Below are positions 11,346 through 22,507 of a stretch of 64,000 nucleotides of DNA, in pieces. A model generated the notes under the pieces. That model worked only from the letters and a program-made list of their open reading frames with translations. It was not told where the DNA came from and did not search any database. The stretch spans positions 2,335,501 through 2,399,500 of the forward strand of contig NC_087073.1 of assembly GCF_026151205.1 (NCBI RefSeq), written 5' to 3'. Source of the stretch: Bolinopsis microptera (taxonomy: Eukaryota > Ctenophora > Tentaculata > Lobata > Bolinopsidae). The position numbers and the translations under genes were made by a program. Within the stretch, counting starts at the first letter, position 1. Every line of letters begins with the position of its first letter.

Positions 11346-12305
11346 ATGGAAACGAGCTCCCCACCCTTCTGGACAGAAGAATTACCAATATCGATGAGAA
11401 TTATCCCAGTTTTCACTGCGCTGATAGGAGTATTTGCTACAATAACGAACAGTCTGTCGCTATCTTATTTTATAACTAAAATCAGGTCAAACAGTCCAGC
11501 AACACGAAATGCAGACACATTAATAACTTCCAAACTGTTTCTTGTATTGAACATATTCGATCTCCTAGTCACTGTGTCTGCGACTGTCTGTTTTTGTGCT
11601 ATTCCGACTAAACAACATCTATTACAAGTCATATCTGAGAACATCCTTTATGTATTAGTCATGATGACTAGCTTCTTAACGTGTCTACTAGCTTCAGTAA
11701 GAGCTATTAATTTAATTTTAACTTTTTATATGATAAACTGGGGTTTCGTTAAAGTTTCCATCTACGTTTACTGTTCATATATTGTGGTTTTTGAATTAAT
11801 GTTAATTTCCTTTCAATATTCAGCTGAGTTGAAATCTTTGGAAAAGAAACTTTATTGTGTGGAATTTTTCACATTGGTTAGCTTATTTACAGTAGTGTTT
11901 GTCTCCAACCTGCTTGCAATAGGACAGCTTTTTATCTCAAAGTCGCAAACACAAACATGGAAAACAACAAGGAAAGCTACAGTAACAGTTGGAATCATAT
12001 CAGTCATCTACTGTGTTTGTAATATCGGATACATTGTCATTCATGGTCTCAACAGATTCTCCAAATTTAAAGTTTTGAGGTCGATACCAATCGGGCTGGG
12101 AGACACGTTTTTGTACATTTTACTTCCGTTGAATTCAGCGTGCAACCCTGCGGTGTACCTCATAAGAAAGGCTGATATGAGGACACATCTGAAGACAATG
12201 TGGAGAAGACTAACTCTGTGTGTGTCGACTATTACTAACTGGGCGGACAAGAGAGCGGTTCAGATGAGAAGGGAGAGGTGGTTATCTAGTTCTCTGGAGA
12301 CCTAA
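11346..12305 (+). CDS. Rhodopsin-class (class A) GPCR, single exon
   Basis: A 319-residue, seven-span receptor predicted to sit in the plasma membrane and couple to G proteins. I chose the ATG at 11346; the frame is open further upstream but without an ATG. Visible family signatures: Asn in TM1 (ITNSLSLSYF), Asp in TM2 (LNIFDLLV), an Arg at the end of TM3 (ASVRAINL, so the usual D/E of DRY is missing), and NPxxY in TM7 (NSACNPAVYLIRK). The CWxP motif of TM6 is replaced by VCNIGY, and the Cys expected at the top of TM3 is not obvious. A basic tail follows TM7 (RTHLKTMWRRL). The ligand cannot be inferred. Divergent, orphan-like receptors without introns are common as lineage expansions in invertebrates. 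The 5' region overlaps a large inverted repeat. Confidence 0.85.
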   Translation: METSSPPFWTEELPISMRIIPVFTALIGVFATITNSLSLSYFITKIRSNSPATRNADTLITSKLFLVLNIFDLLVTVSATVCFCAIPTKQHLLQVISENILYVLVMMTSFLTCLLASVRAINLILTFYMINWGFVKVSIYVYCSYIVVFELMLISFQYSAELKSLEKKLYCVEFFTLVSLFTVVFVSNLLAIGQLFISKSQTQTWKTTRKATVTVGIISVIYCVCNIGYIVIHGLNRFSKFKVLRSIPIGLGDTFLYILLPLNSACNPAVYLIRKADMRTHLKTMWRRLTLCVSTITNWADKRAVQMRRERWLSSSLET

Positions 12306-12981
12306 AGAAACCATGATCCCTGATACTTATCAATTGCAAGTCTTAGATTAGGTTTTGTGTCGGTGTGAACTTCAATCTTGTGGGTTGGAAGGAAAGAGAC
12401 GAGAATTCGGAGACAAATTCAGCACAGTACGACTACGATCTGTAAAGAAACCTTCTTTTGGATCCTGAAGTGCCATACAGAATTTGCGTGGCAGTTAATG
12501 GAGTTCATTTAATAAAGAGTTTCCATAACTCTAGTAGCAGGGATTAGTACTAGAGTACATGATGCAGTTGAAGCAATCAAAGGAACGTAACGAGATACTT
12601 TTGACTTCGCAGGACAAAGATAAAGTGCCTGAAAAGGGCAAAAGCCATCAGCATTGACAAGGAAATCTATTATACAGCGGAATTCAAAATTACTTAAAAG
12701 CAAGAAAGCTAAAATGTAGTTTGCATACTCGTCGATCTCAAAAGTTGAGAGCAGCTTTTTCCATCCATCCATCAAGCTATGTTTGGTAGGCCCAAGGAAA
12801 TATAAGGCTCTTTCCTCTCGCCGGGTTGGTTCTCAGGAAAAGAAAAATGTAAACGATCATGGCTCTACTAACCCGATACCTGGCTTTTACATCAACTCAG
12901 TGTCACTTCAACGAATACAACTCAATAAATGCCAGATTCGTTATAACTTATATTAACATTCTAGACTAAAAGTCAATTTAC

Positions 12982-13050
12982 CTCCTCCGGGTTCTCCAGC
13001 TCCTCGTTGTCGACAAGTCCCAGAGCAATCACATCAGAGTCTGTTCCCAT
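12982..13050 (-). CDS. Candidate first coding exon, unknown gene
   Basis: ATG at 13050 in a good context (ACAATGGGA), then 23 codons (MGTDSDVIALGLVDNEELEN...) ending at a donor (GAG|GTAAAT). The peptide is acidic and shows no family I recognise. No downstream exon was found in 12310-12980, where the only long minus-strand frame lacks an acceptor; the GPCR may lie in this gene's intron. Confidence 0.35.
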
Positions 13051-13431
13051 TGTGATAGATTGCAAACACTGCTATATTTTATATTCCGTTTCAACTCATA
13101 CCGCGATATCTGATCCCCACCTCTTTTCAGATCATATCTGAAAAAAAACCTCGAAATAGTTGGATAGTATCGGCAAACTCTGTCGATAAAGAGGAAAGTC
13201 TTCACGCTGGTAACATTTGGCTATGCGACGTGTTGAAGTGATATTTTGACATTTCAAAAAGAGATATTCATACCACCCTTCTGATGTAATGGTACTAGGT
13301 AGATATAAAAAGTTACAATATGTCAGGATTTAACTTTAAGTTGCTTAATTTTCCATTTTAACAGATGTGCTACATCAATGTCAATTAACGCCTGATCTGG
13401 AATAACAGAATGGCCCTGTAGAGGGAATAAC

Positions 13432-13494
13432 TGTAACCAAGATGTAGCCAACTTCGGCCAATGTTAACGTCGGCCGAAGTTGGCTACATCTTGG
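13432..13494. repeat. Near-perfect 28-bp-arm hairpin
   Basis: Arms 13432-13459 and 13472-13499 pair with one mismatch; the 23-bp core CCAAGATGTAGCCAACTTCGGCC is exact (two shorter blocks CCAAGATGTAGCC and AACTTCGGCC). The 12-nt loop contains GTTAAC. No T-run follows, so it is not a terminator; likely a snap-back element or small-RNA hairpin. Confidence 0.85.
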
Positions 13495-13588
13495 TGACAA
13501 ATATATTTATGATAATATTTATGATAATTATTAAACATAATACGGTTATTATTTTAATTAAGCCAAAAGATTCGCTTGATAAAGATAA

Positions 13589-14703
13589 GGGGTCGTTCAC
13601 ATATTACGTAATCAATATTTTAGCAATTTTTACCCCCATCCCCTCCTCCGTAATCAACCGGAATCAAGACCCAACCCCCCCCCCCCCCCCCTGACTGCAA
13701 TATTACATAATCATGGTCTGACCCCCCTCATTTTTCTTTACGTTTCATGCTACCCCGATCATGATGAGCCGAAATCATTGTTATGATATCCGGCCAAGCA
13801 CCTTTCAAACTACTTACTATTATAGTCGGATATCCGATCAATTTCTTAATTTTATCACTATCAGAATGAAATTGAGTGGAATTTGAATTAAAATATTGTC
13901 AAATTGTTATTATTGGGGGGGGGGCCAACCATATTAAAGTATATTAAAATGTAGGATTTTTTCCAATTTTGACCCGGGGATATACTTTAATATACTTTAA
14001 TATACTTTAATATACTTTAATATACTTTAATATACTTTAATATACTTTAATGTACTTTAATATACTTTAATATACCTACATTTTCTCCATTAAAATTTTG
14101 AATCCATGTTACTTACCATGTACTTGACCAATTTATGAGCCAAAATATATGAATTATGAGTTCAGAGGACTAGCAACTGGCTTATCTTCTAATCTACTAA
14201 TTGTAGGTATATTAAAGTATATTAAAATGTAGGTTTTTTTTCCAATTTTGACCCGGGATATACTTTAATATACTTTAATATACTTTAATATACCTACATT
14301 ATAAAAAATTATGTGAAAAATTTTGTTTTATTTAATGTATAGATTAGATTTACCTTTCATGTAAGGTTAGTCTTGTTCAAAGATATTGATACTTGACTAA
14401 TTTATGAGCCAAAATATATGAAGTATGAGTTCAGGGGACCAGTAATTGGCTTATCTTCTAATCTACTAATTGTAGGTATATTAAAGTATATTAAAATGTA
14501 GGATTTTTTCCGATTTTGACCCGGGGATATACTTTAATATACTTTAATATGGTTGGCCCCCCCCCATTATTCTAGAGGGTGAAAAAGAAAATTTTGATTA
14601 CGTCATCAACGACCAACCCCCCCCCCCCCCCCCCCGAATCAACCTTAAGTTTTTGGAACCCCCCCTCCCCCCTCAGCTGATTACGTAATATGTGAACGAC
14701 CCC
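13589..14703. mobile_element. Outer MITE with TAA target duplication (PIF/Harbinger-like)
   Basis: Terminal inverted repeats begin GGGGTCGTTCACATATTACG on both sides, and TAA flanks the element at 13586-13588 and 14704-14706. A 3-bp TWA duplication is the hallmark of PIF/Harbinger elements. Both sides then run into C/G-rich tracts. No transposase. A second MITE is inserted inside (13915-14565). A 172-bp relative with a TTA duplication lies at 61545-61716. Confidence 0.75.
13915..14565. mobile_element. Inner MITE nested in the outer one
   Basis: Inverted ends read GGGGGCCAACCATATTAAAG, flanked by ATTATT on both sides, a probable 6-bp target duplication. Internally it has a (TATACTTTAA)n array and a repeated module of about 270 bp that contains TTGACCCGGG and CCAAAATATATGAA; the module occurs two and a half times (near 13935, 14205 and 14476). 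Confidence 0.75.
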
Positions 14704-14739
14704 TAAGTAGAATAAGATAAAGGAACACAAAACACAGCA

Positions 14740-15061
14740 CACATAAATAGCAACAATTTGTATATCTAACATCATCTGATCATCTGTGCCGAACAGTAAT
14801 GCCAGACTGTAATTTTTAATCTGAACCAATTCCCTCTCAAGTGATTTGTAATGTGAAGGGGGAAGCTTTGGATTAACATGGAATAATAAGATGTGTCCGT
14901 AAACTGGCACTAATTATGGAAACAGATAGAGGTAAAGTAAACAGCAGACAGCGGTTTAAAGAAAGACAGTAAAAACAATTTTAGCGGCAAAGCACAAGAA
15001 TTTACCTTTTACACCATCATACTTGTGTTCGAACTTCAAATTCACAGCTTTTTGTACATTT
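14740..15061 (-). CDS. Two candidate exons of an unidentified gene
   Basis: Exon 15006-15061 has an acceptor (CCCGTAG) and a donor (AAAAG|GTAAAT) and encodes NVQKAVNLKFEHKYDGVK. The next candidate begins at 14903 (acceptor GTGCCAG) in the matching phase and encodes at least 50 residues of ordinary composition (VYGHILLFHVNPKLPP, then SLERELVQIKN). Its 3' end is unclear because the outer MITE starts at 14706; the low coordinate given is approximate. No family recognised. Confidence 0.4.
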
Positions 15062-15902
15062 CTACGGGAATACAGAATAGATGATCTTAATCTGTTGATT
15101 TATAGATCAATCAATTTTATACGTTTTTTTCAGACAAACTTCATGTATTTAAGTCGACGCGATTTTAGAATAACGACACAGCTTTACTAATATTTTGGAA
15201 ACAAAACTTTAAATAAAATTATTTGATTCATAAACTGAGCTTTAAAATTATACTCAAAATGTCATCATATATTGTTGTACCAGACACATGTCACTTCCAA
15301 AATCATCGGCATTAAAATTAACAAATATTTTGGGATAATTAAAGGGTCGTCCATGTTAGAGCGTTAAGCCGTCAATTTGAGTTGTACTACCCCAGTTTAC
15401 TTTTCTCACCCTATCAAATGCAAGTTAACCCCTTCTCCAACTAGTAGATGTTGGTTTGATCTAATACATTTATTATTTATTATTCATACTTTTACCTACG
15501 CAAACCGGCTCTTAATAAACGACCTTTGTTTTGACAAAAACTCTAAAATTACTACTTTATCCGGATCAAATTATTTCAAATAAAAACCAATTATCAACCA
15601 ATTGATCAGATGATGAGATCCCAGCAATAATTTAACAGATAAAACTGGATCGTACCTCATCTCAACGGACAGTCATGTTTCACAATCCTCCAAAATTCAA
15701 ATCTAATCATAGTAATTATAACATGATACTTGTTATTTATTAGTATAAAGGGCGGATTGATCTATAAATAAAGATTTAAGTTTGTTTTGTAGGTTAAAAA
15801 TTCAAATCTCTTACAATTAATCAATAACTGCATTTAGTATTTCGGGATACACCACCAAACGATCAGCCTTACAAAGTCATACATTTACGGAAATGTCATA
15901 AC

Positions 15903-16025
15903 TTTAGCGCCTACACCGCTGTCTAACAAGTCATCATCAAATGGATTAGTCCTATCTATATTTAGCCCATCAAGCTTCATCAGGAATTCAGAAATTGCAA
16001 TCACACCCACTTTAAGGAGGAACAT
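15903..16025 (-). CDS. Candidate 41-codon exon, unidentified gene
   Basis: From the ATG at 16025 the frame reads MFLLKVGVIAISEFLMKLDG then an acidic part with NPFDDDLLD, ending at a possible donor (AAA|GTTATG) in phase 0. It lies upstream of the exon pair at 14740-15061 on the same strand and may belong to the same gene, but no connecting exon is seen. 15062-15902 otherwise shows nothing, apart from an AAAGGGTCGTCCATG motif at 15341 that resembles a MITE end. Confidence 0.35.
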
Positions 16026-16233
16026 TAAAATTAAACTTCACAAGCGCCTCTTTGAATCATTGTATTCGTAAAAATACAAAAAATAGGTCTTATTTCGGGT
16101 GATGTGTGTCCTCAAATAGTATGGCTCTATTTTGGCGATTTTATTCACGAACGCAATTTCTGCTCATGAGGTAGAATTCTAATGCGCCCCCGTAAATTAA
16201 ATAACCAAACAGCTGGGCATTTCCTAACCACTG

Positions 16234-19200
16234 CTACAAATGACGATCTGAATCATTCGCCAAAAACAGATCGGCCTGGAAATAAACGTAAGCAAAGTAG
16301 ATGGTCCAGACGGCGATGAAGATCAATAACCACCGGAGGACCTGGAATGATAAGTATCTTCGGACCCGGTTGCGGGGTTGGTCGATATTTACAGTGGTTT
16401 CTGAATTTGATGGTTTGGAATATCGCTGTCTCGCCTCGCTGGGCGTGGAGCTGAGTAGCCAGTGGGAGCTGGGTATTGGAAGTGGGAGAGGTTCTTTGGA
16501 AGGGGCACCGGTTTGGGAGGAGGACTGGTCACCTGAGTTTCCACTCTCGCTGATTTCTATTCCACACAGATTGGGGGTTTGCTGGTAAGTTTTAGGGAAG
16601 AGTTTGTTGCTTTCCCTTACTGACAGATTAGAAACACCCTGAACCAGTATTTCCTGAATGTCTTGCTCGGGAGATGGAATTCTTTCTTCATCTCCTGCGT
16701 CTTCAAGAGATAGATCGTTCATAAGATTACGAACTATTCCAGCATCCGAATTGTCACGGTGTCGAGATGGCGTAGAGGTTAAGATCTCTCGTTTGGATAA
16801 CTTTCTCTTAGCAACCGGTGTAGTCCAGCTGAAACAGTATTGGCATTAATTAAATCCATTGTTAACGATGTGTCATTTTGTTATACATATCGGTGTGATT
16901 TTCAACACGAAGATATGTCAAATTTCAGCAAGACAGTCTACATGGAAAGAGCTAAAACTTTAGACAGCTTACAGCTTTTAATTCGCTTTAAGGAGTTAGT
17001 ACCTCAATTTAAATCTTTAAAACAGTCTAGTAATAGAAATTTTAATACAAACAGACGTTGAAGTTAGAAATATCAAGTTGAATTGTGGCGTATATTGAAA
17101 ATGCGCGCGAAACTAATTACGCGCGCTGCGCAGAAGAAACAACAAAATGTTACTGCCGCCGACGCAAAGTGGATGCCAACGACTATGTTCTCTTTGTGCC
17201 CAAAAACGCGCAGCAGATTATCACTCCAAATCCGCAGGGAATCAGCTAGACAAATCGTGCAACTGACCATTTCCTCTCATCTTCAGGGAAGGTAAGGACT
17301 TGTTGGTACCAGGTGCAGATGTTTGGGTAGCGCTCTGTCAATTGACCAATCCCTCCCGGGGGTAATGCGTGTAGTACATCTTGATCTGTCTTACTCGGGG
17401 CGTCACTAAACAGAAATTATTGAGTTAGTGCCAGGAAAATCATCTTAATGAATTTTAAATGAAAGACAAAACATTTGATTAAAAAACAGTCCAATTACTG
17501 ATCTTACCCGGATATGAATCTGGGTTTGTTCTTCAAAAGGTAAGTTTCAAGTTCTACCAGTCCGTCATCTTCTCTCAAATTCAAGAACATATCCAGGAAG
17601 TCCCAATATTCCTTCCAGTTAACTTTTTGTTGTACAGCAAGGTCACGCCCTACTCTCTCCAGTCCTCTATCGCTGTCACTCCGCATTATTCCGGTCAGTG
17701 TGTCGCGCCGCCAGGTTGATAACTCTCGTGGCGGTGTCTTCCAAACTTTGCGAAACTCTTTAGCCCCAGACGCTAGCATTGGACCAGCGTATGCGCATAT
17801 GCTTAGAGAGGGTGAGAGTGGCGAGTTGTGGCTGAAACTGAAAAATGCAAGTTAGGACTTTCGGAGTGAAAGCTGATTAATGAATCATACTTCTAAAATA
17901 TTGGGTAATGGATAAATCTAATTAAATATCACAATATCTCCTTCTAAACAACTTAATACCTGTTGTTTTTACGGAAGGAATGGTCAGAGTTGGGCGTTTC
18001 AAAGTCAGCGTAAATCAAACTGTCGTCTAAACTGAGCTCCCCAACCAATATCTTAGAACTGTTCGATGATCTGTGGGGTGTCAGACTTATTATACATTAT
18101 AAACAATAACGCTATTTATTTATTAAAATGTTTGATCCGCAGGGAAAAAAAAGAAAAGATCTGAACAAGGTAAGCAGGAAGTGGCAGTAGTTGTTAGAAA
18201 GAGGAAACTAGAAAATTCCGCCCTTTATTGGTGGAAACTATTACAAACTACCAGTAAAAGATACGTACAGGCGTTTAGAGTGAAGGTACTCGGGAGTGAC
18301 AGGCTGTCCTAAGAAGGGAGGCATTGAGTTGTCCACAGCCCTGACTACAGGCACGTAAACACTGTGCCTACTGTCCTGCACCAGTTGGGTCACTTTGCGC
18401 TGAATCTCTTCCGTTCCTGCGCACCGCGTTCCCGCCACCTCCTCCGCCGTCTGATCGTACTTGTTGCGCTGCGTAACGTCCACTTGGTTGTAGGACATGA
18501 GCCACTGAGCGAACTCCAGATGTCCAAACTTACAAGCGAAATGTAGAGGTGTCTCTCCACACTGGGGTATACCGTATAGACTATAGACTATAGAAGTCAA
18601 TTATCATTCTGTATTAATTACCTAACTTCCCATTAACTACCCCTACTAAATACTATTAGAATTAGTCTTGAGAGAAAAACAGATCTCTTCTACCTCTCAA
18701 TACAAGATTTAACAGAAGAGCTAGATTTGTTATCATTAAACATTAAACTAAATAATAAGTACCCCTTTATCACTGGTGTTGAAGTAGCCGTCAATGACCA
18801 TGGCGCGGCGCTCCAAGTGCGCTGTGCTGTTCACGTTCTCAGTGGGGTAGAGCACATTCCAAGGCTCGTCACTTAGGAGGTGGTTCATTATGTACTCTGC
18901 TACTTCCTTCTGCCCTGTCATTATATACCCTTATATTATGTTTCAAGGTGTTAAATGTAAAAATAATGTTCACATTAATTTAATATGACACAACAACTCA
19001 TATCAGGTAGCAAGAGGTAAGAAAATTGATAATGTCACAACTGATAATAATGACACCTGTACTTCACATCTAGCACACTGTTCCAGTACCTGCTTTTACA
19101 GCGCAGAGTATCTGACTTACTAACACGGTTACAGTGTTAGATGTTACTTTCCTTATCAGCTTATATATTTATGCTTTTCATTTGAGAAATGAGACCTTAC

Positions 19201-21141
19201 ATGCTATGCAGGCCGGGTGCAGACTGACTTTTTTCAACAGGAGGAAATTAAGTATCGGTAATCATCGACCAAGAAAAATTCATACGGTTCGCATGGTCAT
19301 TGGTCAATGTGTTTTTTGATGATTTATCACTAATTTCAGTAATTCATCTATCATATCTAATTTTTAACCCGCGATTTTTAAGTAAATATTAAATTTAGGA
19401 AAGAACTGAGGTTTGAATGCCAAGAACGGTTTTATACCTCATGTAGGGGCTCAAAATGCTTTGTTTATTTTCCAGGAAAAATATTGAATTGTTACGTCCA
19501 TCTATCGTCACATTGCATTGTATGTCTGAATTAACTCTTGTGCATATTACCTGGAAATTCAGTGTATTGAGGTGCGTTATTCTTACCTGACTTAGCAGCG
19601 CAATGTAGCGCATTGTAGTGAGATCCCGTCTGTACTGTCACAGGTTTATCTATTGACGATATCAGATAGCGAGGATTCTCGTTTACACATCTTATCACTG
19701 TCTGATGAAGAATTTAGGGAATGTCAGTGGAATGTTCATTTAGGGTTACCAGGTACATACCAGGTACTGTCAATGAGCTTGTGTTTTTCTCTGGTCACGT
19801 TAAGTTACATAAACGAAACGGAGACAAGAGTGAGTTTAGATGTAGTGCTAGAAAGCAGTTTCGAGTGTAGTCATAGTGCAAGTGGGGGTCCAGTCTGAGT
19901 GCAAAAAGGACGAGGCAACATGAAATTTACAGGCCCGGGAAAACCTTTTTGCACCTTTTTCAGCATCCATTAGATACACGGCCAGACAATTGCATAACAC
20001 CCACATTCCACACTATAAATCACGTATGCATATTAGATTTTATTTAACCATTACAAAGCAGTTTCAATATCAAAGGATGGTATTTTGTAAGCAACAATGT
20101 CGGAATGAATGTTCAATTGTGGCACCCGGCCACCAGCACCAGAGTGTAATACAACTATTTAAAGATTACCTCTAGCTGATTAATCTAACTGGGGTAAGTT
20201 ACCTGCAGATCACCCTTTTCAATGGCAACTCTAAACTTGACAATCTCTCGTTGGTGAACTGATGGACAGCTCTTTGTGCTCATGGTGTCCTCTCCTAAAG
20301 AACCTCTCTGAAATGGAACGTCGTTCTAGGAGGAAACAGGGTTACAAGAGATACAAAGAACAGCACACTCCTGCAGTAATATTACAAGCACTTAGCAGGT
20401 ATAATATTAAGAGTGAGAGAACTAACCATACTGTTGGTTCCTTTGCGTGCAGGTGATTTAACGATGTTCTCTTGCAGTTTGGGTCGTGCTGGTCGCACTG
20501 GAGAGTCCACGTGTCCCGTATTAGCGAACTTACGTGCGTCATTTTCACTTGTGAACTTCTGCAAGGGACAAGTTGTTATTCGGATGATGGCAAAATATCA
20601 AATTATAATGATCCCAGAAATTATCAAATATTTAATTTACATAATTGGATAAACTGTAAGATACAGGAAACGGTGCGTTAACCTGGAATCTAGCATTGAG
20701 TTTCTTAGACTCGACAGTAGCTTCAGTGAAATCAGTGAACACTCTATCTCTACACTCGGTTACAGGGGTGGGACTGTAGATACCGTACCAAGTCTCATTC
20801 AAGTTATTATTCAGGGATCTTCTTTTGCTGCCCTCGCCGGGTACTACTAAATTACGGGTATCACCTGGTGATTAATATCACATTAATGACTAATTAGTAA
20901 CTACTTAGTGCCTAATTGCTACCTTATTACGGATATCTTTGTTCCAAAGTAACAGTTTAGAATCACGGCTAGTAGAGATCTAAGAGTCAATGCTAAAGAG
21001 CTGGTTCAGTGGGTGGTCACGTGATGACGTCACATGATGACGTCACATGATGACGTCACGTGATGACTACTACTAATACACGTGATGAGCCCTTATTATA
21101 TTATCATATTACTGACCCAGCATAGCAGCTGCATTAGCCAT
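16234..21141 (-). CDS. ANKLE2: ANKLE2 homologue, 11 coding exons, 711 residues
   Basis: ANKLE2 is an ER/nuclear-envelope protein that directs PP2A to BAF and restrains VRK1 as the nucleus reassembles after mitosis. Exons (minus strand): 21117-21141, 20683-20846, 20432-20558, 20203-20294, 19587-19701, 18763-18914, 18269-18561, 17960-18070, 17508-17831, 17268-17405, 16234-16828. Every junction is GT-AG and the phases give one open frame. Family matches by eye: WYGIYSPTP; NPRYLIS; HYNALHCAAK and CGETPLHFACKFGH (ankyrin repeats, the second near residue 226); FRKVWKTPPRE; PSKTDQDVL. Oddities: the protein starts MANAAAML and goes almost directly into the WYGIYSP region, so the N-terminal membrane span and LEM domain of the human protein are absent, while the last exon ends in a hydrophobic span (about residues 680-698, WLLIFIAVWTIYFAYVYF). 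Reading through the donor at 17267 would give a shorter form stopping at 17246 without this span. Confidence 0.85.
21018..21084. promoter_or_regulatory. CRE / E-box array in ANKLE2 intron 1
   Basis: Three exact TGACGTCA sites (21025, 21038, 21051) at 13-bp spacing, bracketed by CACGTG at 21018 and 21057, with another CACGTG at 21079. CRE sites bind CREB/ATF bZIP factors and CACGTG binds bHLH factors. It lies about 50 bp inside the first intron, close to the likely start of transcription. It could also be a chance small tandem repeat. Confidence 0.55.
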
Positions 21142-21650
21142 GGATCAACTCATCTTCACATTGTAGCCTGTCTAGGGCTCACTTTCAGGTCATTTCAGTA
21201 CCATAACCTGTTGCAGTAGTTCAGGGTATAGAATATATTAATGTGAAATTCGAGATTATATATATATACAACATCCTCAGAAAGAAACAGCACGAATGTT
21301 GCTGTAACTCAGTACTTAAAGTGAAGTGGAAGAGTGAAATAATTCATAATTATAGTTTGTAATTAGAGGAGCACAGAAGTAACTCTCACTACATCAAAGT
21401 GTAAAGTGTACACATTGAATAATAATACGAGACTTTAAATTAAATAAGGGTTTTACGGTTACTAAAAAAATATGATCTCATGAACAGTAGTTATAATTTA
21501 ATGATTATTAAAATAATGAAAGAATGAATGCCTCGGTTAACATAACGTTAAAAACAGGTACGGTCGACATAGAATTTGATATGGAAGAAAAGTCAATAAC
21601 AGTATTGTTCACGATAGCAGTTTTAAAGATACGGTAATTCAGTTAAAAAC
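21142..21650. other. Intergenic: ANKLE2 5' region and PMVK 3' region
   Basis: AT-rich with no exon seen. It must hold the ANKLE2 promoter and the PMVK 3' UTR, since the two genes run in the same direction. Confidence 0.5.
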
Positions 21651-22226
21651 TCAAATGGTTAACCTCTCCTTAACCCATCTAACCACAAGCTCCACACTTT
21701 CTAAGAAGCCATCAGATAATATGTCCCCATTATTACACACAGGAATATCAGGTACGTGTTTATCAAGCCCACACTCTGACTCCGCGTCATCAACACCACT
21801 CTTCCAACTCCACCCTCTTTTCCTCCTAATCTCCTCTGAAGCAGTAACTCTCACTACTATACACTTCCCCGGATATTGCTGTTTGAAATACTCGATATCA
21901 GTTTCCCTGCGATTGTCCACTACTACCCAACACTGCTTGGAGCCGTGCTCTGTAGCTAGCCGGCAGTAATGGCCGGGGTCTGCGCCGCGCCGCGCTTCAC
22001 CAAGCGCTATCATCTCTTTCCTGTACACGTCCTTGTAGGGGGAGTCAGTGAGGAGGAGTGAAAAGTCGAGGTTGTTGAGTTGTGCGTATTCTCTCTTAAT
22101 CTCTGTGGAGAGGTGGAGTGTTTCGCACACAGCAGGGCCCAGGTTCTCCACTAATTCTAAGGCGAGATAGTCCTTCCCACATTTCCTTTTACCGTTTATC
22201 AGTATTATTGCACAAGGTTCTGACAT
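21651..22226 (-). CDS. PMVK: Phosphomevalonate kinase, animal type
   Basis: A 191-residue single-exon frame, the usual length for animal PMVK. It phosphorylates mevalonate-5-phosphate with ATP to give the diphosphate, the third-last step to isopentenyl diphosphate in the mevalonate pathway. Seen directly: an N-terminal beta strand and P-loop-like NGKRKCGKDY (residues 11-20), an Arg pair at 106-107 (DNRRETD), and the strongly conserved SGVDDAESECGLD (143-155). This is the nucleoside-monophosphate-kinase-fold enzyme of animals, not the GHMP-type fungal or plant enzyme. It sits 281 bp downstream of TRMT2A on the same strand. Complete, with no defect seen. Confidence 0.95.
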   Translation of the reverse strand: MSEPCAIILINGKRKCGKDYLALELVENLGPAVCETLHLSTEIKREYAQLNNLDFSLLLTDSPYKDVYRKEMIALGEARRGADPGHYCRLATEHGSKQCWVVVDNRRETDIEYFKQQYPGKCIVVRVTASEEIRRKRGWSWKSGVDDAESECGLDKHVPDIPVCNNGDILSDGFLESVELVVRWVKERLTI

Positions 22227-22507
22227 TTGATATGCATAAGTTCAAGTACCTGGATAATCAGAGACAATTCTTCAGAAGTGAAATATTATAACTTAGTAAG
22301 GTGGTTGCTAACATATCATGATTTGCAGAACATCATTTCAGGTTTTCAATTACGAAAATTTCTTGACTTTATAATGATTAATGAAACAGGGCTTGAAATT
22401 TATAATCCGTCTTCATAAAATAATAAGTTATAAAAAGATACCATATTCAATAATTTACGACCCCCTAAAAATTCAAAAAGTCACACTTGATAAGATGATA
22501 ATATGTG

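Noticed and set aside
12509-12775. 88-residue minus-strand frame as an exon after 12982-13050
   Set aside because: No acceptor in the right phase, and the composition resembles the reverse of low-complexity DNA.
16840-17061. Plus-strand 73-residue frame inside the ANKLE2 locus
   Set aside because: Lies in the last ANKLE2 intron, lacks splice sites or a domain, and has no codon bias.
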